DNA of 64,000 bases. Origin: Spizellomyces punctatus DAOM BR117 (lineage: Eukaryota > Chytridiomycota > Chytridiomycetes > Spizellomycetales > Spizellomycetaceae). Numbering within the stretch: position 1 is the first letter of the stretch; each line of letters starts with the position of its first letter. Position numbers and translations under genes: made by a program. Below, in pieces: positions 42,476 through 50,850 of the stretch. The notes under the pieces were generated by a model. It had not been told where the DNA came from. It saw nothing but the letters and a program-made list of their open reading frames with translations, and did no database searches. The stretch lies in the NCBI RefSeq assembly GCF_000182565.1, contig NW_015971557.1, forward strand, positions 62,001-126,000, read 5' to 3'.

Positions 42476-42972
42476 AGCAGCTATCATCCTCATGTGCTCT
42501 AGCGCTATATCGTTGTGGAAAATACCTTGTAAAAACTTGGAAATGTCAAGTCGTTCTGTCAAAACCCAATATCACCATGCGTCATCACGATTTAGTCCCT
42601 AATTATGGGGCTTTCCCCATCCATTCTTTCCACACCGTCATTTGGGTCAGATGCCCTTCAACTTACAAGCCTGCAGGGACTCTGACGCTCTAACTAAAAC
42701 TAGAATTGAATTAATCACATGTATAGTGCTTTGGTGGTCTCTCGGTAGGTGACCCCATACGACATCTAATTCATCGTCGATAGATAGAATAGAATTGACA
42801 TCTTAAAATATAAGGCTATGCTGATGCCAGAAAGGGAAATCATAGGGTAGTTGCTCTGGATAGGCCGAGCTCATCAACCAAAGGGTTGGAAAATATAGAT
42901 ATCCTTGTGTTGTGTGTGCAGACCGCATAAGAGGGGAAATGTTATAGGAGACGAAACAAAGGCTTCGGTAAT

Positions 42973-43052
42973 GGGGCGATTCAAGTGATGCAAAAAGATG
43001 GACTTTGATGTTATTGAATATACATTTACTATCAAAGCTAAGCAAGATACAT
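42973..43052. repeat. Dispersed repeat R2, copy 1
   Basis: This begins GGGCGATTCAAGTGATGCAA and ends near AAGCAAGATACA. A related segment is at 46957-47030, where it overlaps the 3' end of a broken gene. Confidence 0.55.
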
Positions 43053-43181
43053 TCCGTAAAAAAAAGCTCAAGACTATGTTGATGGAGAGTGATGTGTCTC
43101 CTGTTCCCAAATCCACAATTCCATCGCAAGTTTTCCTCGGCTAACACTCTCTGCATATCCATAATCCTCCTATCCGCCAAA

Positions 43182-43217
43182 GGCGTCGTCCTCTCCTGGG
43201 AGGGAGAGGACGACGCC
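43182..43217. repeat. Perfect 15-bp palindrome just 3' of the Ycf45-like gene
   Basis: Arms GGCGTCGTCCTCTCC and GGAGAGGACGACGCC flank a 6-nt loop. The element lies 14 nt beyond the stop codon of the minus-strand gene. A related palindrome lies inside that gene's coding region. Confidence 0.85.
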
Positions 43218-43230
43218 GTAAAGATCCTAC

Positions 43231-44670
43231 CTAGCGGGTGATTGCCACATCCGAAATCGATATGGAAGTGAAGCAGGCTCTCAACACGCCGTTTTCATCG
43301 ATCCAGCGACGTTCGATCGAGATGGGTTGGGATTGCACGGCGTTATCCACCAGGTCTTGTACATTCCGAAAGATGCGGAACTCGGTTTTGGAGATGATTT
43401 CAACGATAGTCTCGAAAATAGGTTGGCGCACGCGAAACAACCGATTTTTTCCACCTTTCCAGGCAGTCTTGTCTGAGACCCTGGCGGGCATAATCCCACC
43501 TAGCAGGAAGTTCTTTTGCGCATGGCTGATAAGATGTTCAAAAGATCCCGGGGACGTAGCGATGACCCTCACATGGCTGTACTTCATTCCACTGATTGCT
43601 TGAATCTCAAGGGGGCTCGTGAGCTGGTCCATTGCGACAACGAAGGGCGTGTGGTTCAAGATCTGGCGCATTAAGTTTTCGATTGAACCACAGCTACCAA
43701 AGACCCTGGTCTTGCCAAGACAAGGATGGTCAGTTACATCCCCTCCAGTAATTTCATGTGAGGTATCTGCGAAAGCCAGCGTTTTAGGATCTATCATTTC
43801 CGCCGTATACGCACATACATCCCTGAAGACTGCTGCTCTGTCCGCATTCGGAGGACCCAAAAATAACAGCGAGTCAGTTGAGGAGATGACATCCTGCAAC
43901 AGCTCCGCCAGTCCATAGATCTCCCTGTCAACGCGAATGGTAAGACCCACAAGGGACCTCATGGTCTTCCCACGTTCGCGCACTAGCTTTTGGCCGATCT
44001 GATGGAGCTCGTCAGGGAAACTTCCTCGACAGAGCTTTTTGTTGAAGGTAATACCGGATGCTGCACACAGGATTTGTCTTCTCCCAAGGCGGTCGCTGAA
44101 CTCCTTCCTTACGCCCGTGTACGTGAGCACCGACGCCGGTCTTCCAATATCCAAAATAATTTCTGAGAGGGTTGTGAGCTCTTCCTCGGTGAAAGCCGCA
44201 AAGAGCGCCGGGCGAAGGTCTACCGGAGCTGTCTCGATGTCAAACCGTGTTGTCTCCTCGGTCTCCTCTTCCGGTTCGCCTCGCAATTCCTCCTCACTCG
44301 CGCTTTGGATATTTTGATCGTCATATCCGCCGGCGTCGTCCTCCCCTTGAGAGGGGGGGGGGACGACGCCCCGATGAGGTGAAGGAAGGATGGCATACTG
44401 AGCATCTTCTTGGCGGTAGAATGGTTCACGATACCATTCTGCTTTGCACGGGGACCCACTGAGCATCTGAAGAATGCGACGGAGACGAGGTCGCACGATC
44501 TGAATTGTTGGCTTGTACGGCCACCTGCCGTTTCCTCCGAGCTTTTCTTTACGGACTTTCCAGATATCTGCGGGGTAGGTATTCACATCCGGGAGTGTAG
44601 CAGCGTTAGCGAATGAGTATTGGGCCGTGTGGTCTTGATTGAAAGTGAGGAGAAGGCTGATATAGTTCAT
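43231..44670 (-). CDS. Ycf45/SpoIIIAA-type P-loop protein with inactivated ATP site, intronless
   Basis: A single uninterrupted frame of 479 residues from ATG 44670. After about 100 family-specific residues and an acidic linker, the order follows cyanobacterial/plastid Ycf45 and SpoIIIAA proteins: APVDLRPALFAAFTEEEL, ILDIGRPASV, RQILCAASGITF, SLVGLTIRVDREIYG, LLFLGPPNADRAAVFRDV, ADTSHEITGGDVTDHPCLGK, LNHTPFVVAMDQLTSPLE, VIATSPGSFEHLI, LLGGI, and FRVRQPIFETIVEI. Usual motifs are GPPGVGKTT, DEIG and TAHG; here the Walker A Lys and Thr are Arg and Ala, the Walker B Glu is Gln and the TAHG His is Pro. The fold seems kept but hydrolysis is unlikely. No introns, unlike core genes nearby, and decayed relatives 1.5-3 kb away. 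Origin from alga, plastid or bacterium is inference. Confidence 0.8.
   Translation of the reverse strand: MNYISLLLTFNQDHTAQYSFANAATLPDVNTYPADIWKVRKEKLGGNGRWPYKPTIQIVRPRLRRILQMLSGSPCKAEWYREPFYRQEDAQYAILPSPHRGVVPPPSQGEDDAGGYDDQNIQSASEEELRGEPEEETEETTRFDIETAPVDLRPALFAAFTEEELTTLSEIILDIGRPASVLTYTGVRKEFSDRLGRRQILCAASGITFNKKLCRGSFPDELHQIGQKLVRERGKTMRSLVGLTIRVDREIYGLAELLQDVISSTDSLLFLGPPNADRAAVFRDVCAYTAEMIDPKTLAFADTSHEITGGDVTDHPCLGKTRVFGSCGSIENLMRQILNHTPFVVAMDQLTSPLEIQAISGMKYSHVRVIATSPGSFEHLISHAQKNFLLGGIMPARVSDKTAWKGGKNRLFRVRQPIFETIVEIISKTEFRIFRNVQDLVDNAVQSQPISIERRWIDENGVLRACFTSISISDVAITR
44332..44370. repeat. Palindrome inside the Ycf45-like coding sequence
   Basis: Arms GGCGTCGTCCTCCCC (44332-44346) and, with a mismatch, GGGGGGACGACGCC near 44357-44370. 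The outer ten bases match the palindrome at 43182-43217. It encodes the GVVPPPSQGEDDAGG linker. Confidence 0.75.
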
Positions 44671-45103
44671 GTCTTTATCGCAAGGTGTGAAAAACTCAAA
44701 AGCGTTGTTGTCCGGTTTACAAATAAGTGATGAGGATCAAGCTAAAGTGTGGCAACAAATTGGGTGGGAATATTTAGGATGGATAAGCTCAGATGTTAAG
44801 GTATGTAATGGGGGGAACGATTGCAAGCCCCATACATGCATAAAGCCAATGTTAAGATACATTCTACTCCAAGCAACTGTGTTATCTTCAACCACTATAT
44901 GCAAATAAATAAACAATTCCGTGCTGCCAAACCCATCATTACCCGGCATTATGCCAATGTTTCAAGCACTCGATACATTTCATAGTTCCACTTGGGATGA
45001 ACGGTCTCGCAGTTACCAGTTACAAAAACTAGAATAGATGGGATCATGCTACATATATTGAGCTCCTTACAATGTTTACTTGATAGGTGGTTAACTACAT
45101 ATC

Positions 45104-45727
45104 CTACATATGATCACGGTCTTGGCTGCGACGTCTCCGCCCATTTGATGGTGGACTATCATTTGATGGTGTACTCATCCAAAGCCCCAGCGCACCTAAC
45201 GCAGTGGCTACAGCGGCAACCTTGAGCCCCGTCTGTATGTACGAACCGCTTTCACTCTCCACGGGCGAACTGTTTGAACTCTCCGAAGTGTTGCCGCTCT
45301 CAGGATGAAACACCATCCGGCGGTTCCAAATGTCGGCTTTTTCTTTCGGACGCTCGGTCGTTATTGGCCCGTGCCGCTCACCCGGTTCTCCATCGATACA
45401 TGCTTGACCGTAGACTTTTGTATTCGGATATTTCTCTGACCAAGCTTCCATGTAGCGCTCAACTTGCACTTCCACCTCGTGCCTTGCCTTTCTCCTGCTC
45501 GTACGCGCTGTAGGTCCTGTTGCTGGGTTTAAGGCCTTCACTTCGACAACCAGAAAAGCCGAGCGGGCTTCATTCGCAAACACCAAATCACCGACACCTA
45601 GGTCTGTTCTCCCTTTGACCACTTCCCATTCTTCTGCAACAAGGATAGGAAAGTCGTATAACCACCACGCACGGTTGCGTTTGATTTCATTAACAAGTAT
45701 GCGCTCCCGTTCATTTGAGCGGACCAT
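45104..45727 (-). CDS. PD-(D/E)XK nuclease-like protein with C-terminal membrane segment
   Basis: Intronless frame; ATG 45727 gives 207 residues (MVRSNERERIL). The frame stays open to an AG acceptor-like site near 45744, so an upstream exon is possible. A restriction-endonuclease-like core is visible: GVGDLVFANE (candidate catalytic Asp), AFLVVEVKALN (ExK) and, after ARTSRRKARHEVEVQVERYMEAW, the Arg/Gln helix common in this superfamily. The C-terminus has a hydrophobic helix (TGLKVAAVATALGALGLWM) and a short basic tail, suggesting tail-anchoring. It lies 434 nt upstream of the Ycf45-like gene on the same strand. Nuclease activity and substrate are unknown. Confidence 0.6.
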   Translation of the reverse strand: MVRSNERERILVNEIKRNRAWWLYDFPILVAEEWEVVKGRTDLGVGDLVFANEARSAFLVVEVKALNPATGPTARTSRRKARHEVEVQVERYMEAWSEKYPNTKVYGQACIDGEPGERHGPITTERPKEKADIWNRRMVFHPESGNTSESSNSSPVESESGSYIQTGLKVAAVATALGALGLWMSTPSNDSPPSNGRRRRSQDRDHM

Positions 45728-45975
45728 TTCAAGTAACAAAAGTGTCTGTAAACAAGGAAATTGTGTGGTAAACGATAGGTGGAGGGAAAGCGGAAGGGTA
45801 TCTGAACTTTAAAGAAAAACAGCCTAGTTTAACCTTTAATCTTTTGGAAACGCACGTCAATTATCAAGCATGTGTGATTGTATCACATTTCCTCCTTCTT
45901 GTCACTTCCGATTTCCCTTCCTGAGCTGCCTCGTCTTTATTAGCAACCAGCCAAAATACGACACATTAGGCGACG

Positions 45976-46363
45976 CTACACACACTCCCCTTCTTTCTTG
46001 TTAGAGGTGTCATCTTTGTCTCCTCTGGTGCCTTGCCTCAGAAGACGTGCAATTTCCCCGTGGTATCCAACAACAGTGATCCATTTGTTCTGTAGTCCCA
46101 TCTCTTTGGTTGCTTCATTCCATTTGCGACGACTGATGGTCGTTTCAAAGTATGTGTTGAACAATTTTAACATTTCATATCGCTGGTAATATCATAAACG
46201 TCGTCCATTCAGTATGTCAAGAGACTTTTCTTGTTAGATTCTGATATAATTCACCGTATACACAGGTATTAGGCGCTCGTTCCAGAGTTTGGTAGTGGCA
46301 TCCCACATCTGTTGCATGTTAAACAGTTTCCGAAAGATGTATTTGCAAACCTGCAAAGATATG
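45976..46363 (-). other. Unrecognised coding fragment, two exons
   Basis: Minus-strand frames join across a possible intron. The first (46352 leftwards) reads VCKYIFRKLFNMQQMWDATT then KLWNERLIP, preceded by TTTGCAG. The second, after TTACCAG near 46184, reads RYEMLKLFNTYFETTISRRK, then KWNEATKEMGLQNKWITVVG and a stop at 45976. The two halves share a LFN...W(D/N) pattern. No 5' exon or family was found. It may be the end of an island gene or a relic. Confidence 0.3.
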
Positions 46364-46762
46364 CTCGACATCTGCTTCAACTCGACTACTCAACTCGTTG
46401 CAAATTTAATACAAAATGTCGTCAAAGCTGTCCAATGTGTGCATGTTGAATGTCCAATCGAAGCACAGGTCCAGAATCATTCCTCCTTTTCGACGTTTGC
46501 TATATCAACTGATATTCATCCAGATTGCAATAGAAAGCCAAGATATCTGAAAATGACACTCTATAATTGATGCAAAATACCTCTTTCCGCGTCGTAGAGT
46601 AGACCCTTTTAAATAGTGGACAATCCACTTTCTCATACTCATATCATCTTTTGCTAAATGTGTGAAATGCATGTCTTTTTGCTTGGACTTTTGCATGCGA
46701 TAAATCAGAGACAGGATCAAAGAAGAGTTGACATGAAATCCATTTATTGGAAATACTCGACT

Positions 46763-47030
46763 TTCGGCAAATGTAAAACTTCCCATTAGCTTTGCATCCA
46801 AGTTTTGTTTCTATAGGCCAAAAATTACTAAAAAGAAATTAAAGATGCCTACTGCTGTCTGTTGGCTATCGGCGACAGATTCCACGGCGGGGGCCATCGT
46901 CCTGTTTTGTCCTTTTGATCTTAACTTATCGGGCAATAGCAATACAAGAGATGAATAGGGCAATTCAAGTGATGCAAATGGATGGACATGTATGTTATTT
47001 AGATTTACAACAAATCTAACCAAGATACAG
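46763..47030. repeat. Dispersed repeats R1 and R2, adjacent copies
   Basis: R1 (46763-46915) corresponds to 40531-40740, and R2 (46957-47030) to 42973-43052. Here they lie side by side, and R2 overlaps the last codons of the broken gene at 47018-48173, so the repeats may be 3' flanks of an island gene family. Confidence 0.5.
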
Positions 47031-48173
47031 TGTAGAGATCCGGTAGCCCTTTTTGCCTGTGGAGTGTGGCCGGTTTTCATGTAAGTTGGCCGCTATCCTC
47101 ATGTTCTGCGGCACAGACAGGCGGTCACATTTGCGCTGGTCTTCATCTCGACACTTAATGTACAAGTCCATGGCTCGGGCCCAGCAGTACAAAGCTTTGA
47201 TGGTTCCACCAAACGACTGTAAGTCCTTGGCAGTCCGGGGTATCCGTCCACCTCCATACTCGATCTTAAAGTAAACTGAGTCAATGTATTTCGTCGGTAG
47301 GAATGTGTTTCTCTTCTAATGCGTGGCGGACAATGGTAGCGTTGATTACATCTTTGCTGGTGCGGCCTAATTGTCCGAGATCATCAAGGTATTCTTGGGG
47401 TGCAGGGTATGGCTGGCTGATCTCTACGGAACCAACCTCTGCACCTGTTGGTGCGTAGACGACACCATCGGCTCTTTCCTCTATGTCATCTTGGTCTTGT
47501 CTCCTTTTCCGATCTACGATGCATTGCAGCAAGACATCTCCCCCTTCGTACCGGAGCCCTGTGAATTCGCGAAAGATCCTCTCAATCAACGGGTGCAGGA
47601 ACTTGGCCGAAAAGCGCAATTCATCGAAACGGTGGTCCAACAATTGATTCTCCTCACCAAATATCGCCTCAAAGAATGCCGGCATCACATCGTACAATAC
47701 TGCCTTCATTCGTCTCCTTTCCAGAACCTCGCCTTCCGACATATTCAGCAGTGCATCTCGTCTCTCCTGCCAAGTATCCGCACGAAAAGGCTCTCGAAAA
47801 AACTCATCAACTGTCTCTTCCACGCTTTCTGTCATCATGGAGCTAATGCTATCCACTTCCAACTTCACCAATTGATTATAGTCTTCATCGCAAAGTATTC
47901 CAGAAAAAACGGCGACCTCATCCGAATGTCGCATATTTTCTCCTTCGTAAAGCTGTCATCGGTGAAAATTCGATAGTCTTCAAAGGCCTTTTTCAAGCGG
48001 GAAAATAAGCCCTGCACCTCCTCTTCCTTCTCATCAGCGGTTACCATCGGCTCTGTGGTGGTGCGTGTCCCTTTGGTGGAAGGGTCATTAAGATCGTCAC
48101 GCTTTCGTTTCCTCGACGCCTCTGGGGAAGGAGGGCTTTGAGGTTTGCAAATAGTTCGCAAATTCGCCAGCAT
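47018..48173 (-). pseudogene. Unrecognised island gene with two apparent frameshifts
   Basis: Three minus-strand segments read through one protein-like sequence in different frames. Segment one (48173-47938) starts MLANLRTICKPQSPPSPEAS, has a nuclear-signal-like RKRKRDD and reaches RIFTDDSFTKE. Segment two (to 47284) continues MRHSDEVAVFSGILCDEDY through acidic helical sequence to HALEEKHIPTDEI. Segment three (to TAG 47018) begins IDSVYFKIEYGGGRIPRTAK and ends YRISTLYLG. Neither junction has a plausible GT-AG intron, so I read frameshifts. No family was recognised. Sequencing error is the alternative. Confidence 0.45.
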
Positions 48174-48504
48174 TAAATAAAACGAAAATTGGAGACAAGC
48201 GAGAGACAAGGGAATCAACTCGAGGTTTATTTATAGGCCTTCTGGAGAAAAAAAACTCCATGGTAACTGTTCTACTGTGGGAAGAAAGCGAAGAGAATAA
48301 GGGGTGGGAACTTTCGGACAAAAGATGAACGTTGAAAGTCAGATGCTTATCTCATCTCAGTGGCGTAGTTGCGGGAGATTGAATCACGTGCGTCTACGTG
48401 GGTTTATAAAGGGCTTCTCTCCTGATGCGTTGTTCTCCCACGCTCCCTCTCGTTCCTGTTGAACATCAAGGTAAGGTTTCGTTCCTCGATGTGGAAAGGT
48501 GCCA

Positions 48505-48950
48505 GATCCCACGCATGGCCGCAGAGTCGCATCAATGGGTGTCTTGCAAAAGCACCTGCGACAGGTTTGCGAAATGCAATCTTGGCTTCGCACAATCCGC
48601 GGGGACAGGTTGTGATGGGAGTCCTCGACGGAAAGTATCCCCCTTGGACTTCTTGGGTGAAGGTTAAGGTCGGAAGAGTATAGGCAGTGTCTGACACCTA
48701 CCCGTGGGGCACGCTCGTTGCTGACACGTCTTGTCAGCCTCATTTGTTACTGGTGGTTTGCGATTATGGTTAGAGTGTGCCCCGCATCCCACGCCAGCCC
48801 TGGACTCGCAGAATGAGTGTCCTGAAAAGGGTGCTCGCGATAGGCGCGCGAAATGAGCAATGGGGGCTTCCGCGAATGGGCGGGGGATACCATTGAGATG
48901 GGAATCCTGGTCCGGATGATGCATCACCCTGGGATTCCTTGGGAGAGGGC
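48505..48950. repeat. Two diverged direct repeats of about 150-160 nt
   Basis: Copies at about 48505-48660 and 48783-48945 share, in order, TCCCACGC, CGCAGA, GTCGCAT or GAGTGT, CGCGA or TGCGAC, GCGAAATG, CGCGAATGGGC-like, GATGGGA(G/A)TCCT, and (C/G)TTGG(G/A). They are strongly diverged with indels. The minus-strand frame over them has no recognised domain. Confidence 0.4.
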
Positions 48951-49622
48951 GGGTGTCGTTCGTTGATGCGCCGCATAACAGCACTGTTAGCGTCCTTGCC
49001 GCGGCACCTTGATGGAAGCATGGGCGTTTGTACTTTTTTCTTCCGGAAACAGATATGCCTACCAACGATTTGTCCCCTTTTACTTCTTTCTTATTCCATT
49101 CATGGCAACAATCAACACTATTGCGGTCGAGAATCATGCTCGAGTATCTTGCACTGGATCGGAGGCCGTGATGCCGTGGACTCTCGTCGGGTGCTCCGCT
49201 GATCACATATGTTCTGTGACTGGTAAACTAGTGCCTGCTCCATTCAGTGCATCTATTCCCACCTAAGTTTCGTTCTACCCTTTAGAAGCAAGCATCTTAC
49301 GAGAGACAAACGTTGGCGATGCCCCAGAACTGAGCCGGACACGCATGCCTCAAATTTCAACCAGATGAAGCTCCACTAGTTCGCAGCAGATTCCCCATGT
49401 AAATTTAACAATTGTAGATGAATCCATAACCCAGCTAACTTTGTGACTCTAATAAAACGCTATCTAATCGAATGCTGTTGGTTTTTATTCCGTGACCCAT
49501 TCAATTATACAGCACTGAGTGAAGTTAAAGCCAGTAGCTGTCTCAGGTTGCTGATCTTGTGAGTGGTGCTTGTCTTTTCCCTTACAAAACTTCAATTCAA
49601 TGTCGTCCATCGGCATCTGTCT

Positions 49623-50189
49623 TCACTTGTCATCCTCAACTTCCGATAAATTTGAATACTGATATGTTCTGGCACGGTGGACCTCCAGGATGAACTTGTC
49701 CACAATTTCCTCGATGATACCAGATATCCTTGCTTTGATGGTTTCGACAAGATCTTGTAACTGCTTCTCGAAGTCCGCTGTGACGGGTGTTTCCCCGTAA
49801 CCAGGATTGAGCATGTATATACCCAGATCAGTGTAGCACTTCAAGAAGCGGGGCCAATCTTCCAACTCCAATTCTGCTACGTGCATTATAGCTGTTTTGG
49901 ATGCCGATTCGACTCTGTAAGCAGTGTTCGGCCCACATGATTTTATCATGGATTTCAGTTGTGGAAGGTATACGAGGGTAATGTTGCCATCCATCGTCTT
50001 CTCAATATCCAACCACACCTCGTCATCGATCGTCCGTAACTCCTTCACTCGTTCCTCTAGGTATAATCGCATACGCTTTCGGAACTCCTTAAAGGAACCC
50101 AGCGATCCATCAATAACCTCCCTCGCACTGCAAAGTTGAATCGAGAATAGTGTCAAGACGAGGATGCTCCAGAGATTAATGAGCCTCAT
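49623..50189 (-). CDS. Small secreted protein of unknown function
   Basis: Single exon, 188 residues from ATG 50189. The start is chosen because it begins a typical signal peptide, MRLINLWSILVLTLFSIQLC, with likely cleavage after SA. The mature part is helical and acidic with two cysteines (IKSCGPNTAYRV and FLKCYTDLG), which may pair. It ends YQYSNLSEVEDDK; no retention or membrane signal is seen. No family recognised. Its location in the accessory island and lack of introns would suit a fast-evolving secreted factor, but that is inference. Confidence 0.55.
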   Translation of the reverse strand: MRLINLWSILVLTLFSIQLCSAREVIDGSLGSFKEFRKRMRLYLEERVKELRTIDDEVWLDIEKTMDGNITLVYLPQLKSMIKSCGPNTAYRVESASKTAIMHVAELELEDWPRFLKCYTDLGIYMLNPGYGETPVTADFEKQLQDLVETIKARISGIIEEIVDKFILEVHRARTYQYSNLSEVEDDK

Positions 50190-50850
50190 CTTGTGCCGAT
50201 AGGTAAATTCCCATAAAAGCTCACTACTCTGCCATCCGAGAGGTGGAAAGTTTATGGCAAATCGAGTTCTTATGTGAGTGTGGCGCATTAAGGTTAGGGC
50301 TCATTCAGCTATTCTAAGATCGGAAGCTGTTTATTCATATTCATCTGAAAAAGACGTGTTTGAAAGCGTTCTTTCTGGGCTTTCTGCTGATTATATCACG
50401 ATTGGAACAGTGAAGCGCCACAAGGTCAGAATTAGCGGGGTGGGGTGATGAACCTCGCTCCCTATTGCAGGCGGAAATCGTCGATATCCCCGTCATCACG
50501 CGAAAAAAGTGCCATCTCCATAAACACACATTGCGAATTGCAAGAGAGAGCAGAGAGAGCGTCATGAAATATGATCAACAAACCTGCTATCCAGCGAAAG
50601 CAGCCAATGCACCAAGCGATAATTCCAATATTCAAAGCCAAGTGTCAAATGTTTACAAAAGTAAACAAATGACCCGTTCGCTTAATTGTGGCAATCATCT
50701 GCGGATGGCACAGTTTTATTCTGCTGGGGAACGTGATCGCGTGTGCTGGCAGCGATAAGTGCATTCTCCCACTTCAAAGTCATCGTTGCCAACAATTTCT
50801 TTTAGAATTCTATTTATGCATCACAATCTATAGACGCTGTGGTTACAATT

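Noticed and set aside
42803-43180. 125-codon minus-strand frame behind the Ycf45-like gene
   Set aside because: It crosses repeat R2 and the palindrome, lacks a recognisable domain, and looks like non-coding flank.
43182-43217. Bacterial-type intrinsic terminator
   Set aside because: It is hairpin-shaped and directly behind the stop codon, but there is no T-run and a sister palindrome sits inside coding sequence. A repeat is the better reading.
45104-45739. Start at 45739 for the nuclease-like gene
   Set aside because: That codon is TTG. The first ATG in frame is 45727, and a missing upstream exon is more likely than a TTG start.
48664-49206. 180-codon minus-strand frame
   Set aside because: No domain, low-complexity basic composition, and it lies over the diverged direct repeats. 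Not enough to call a gene.
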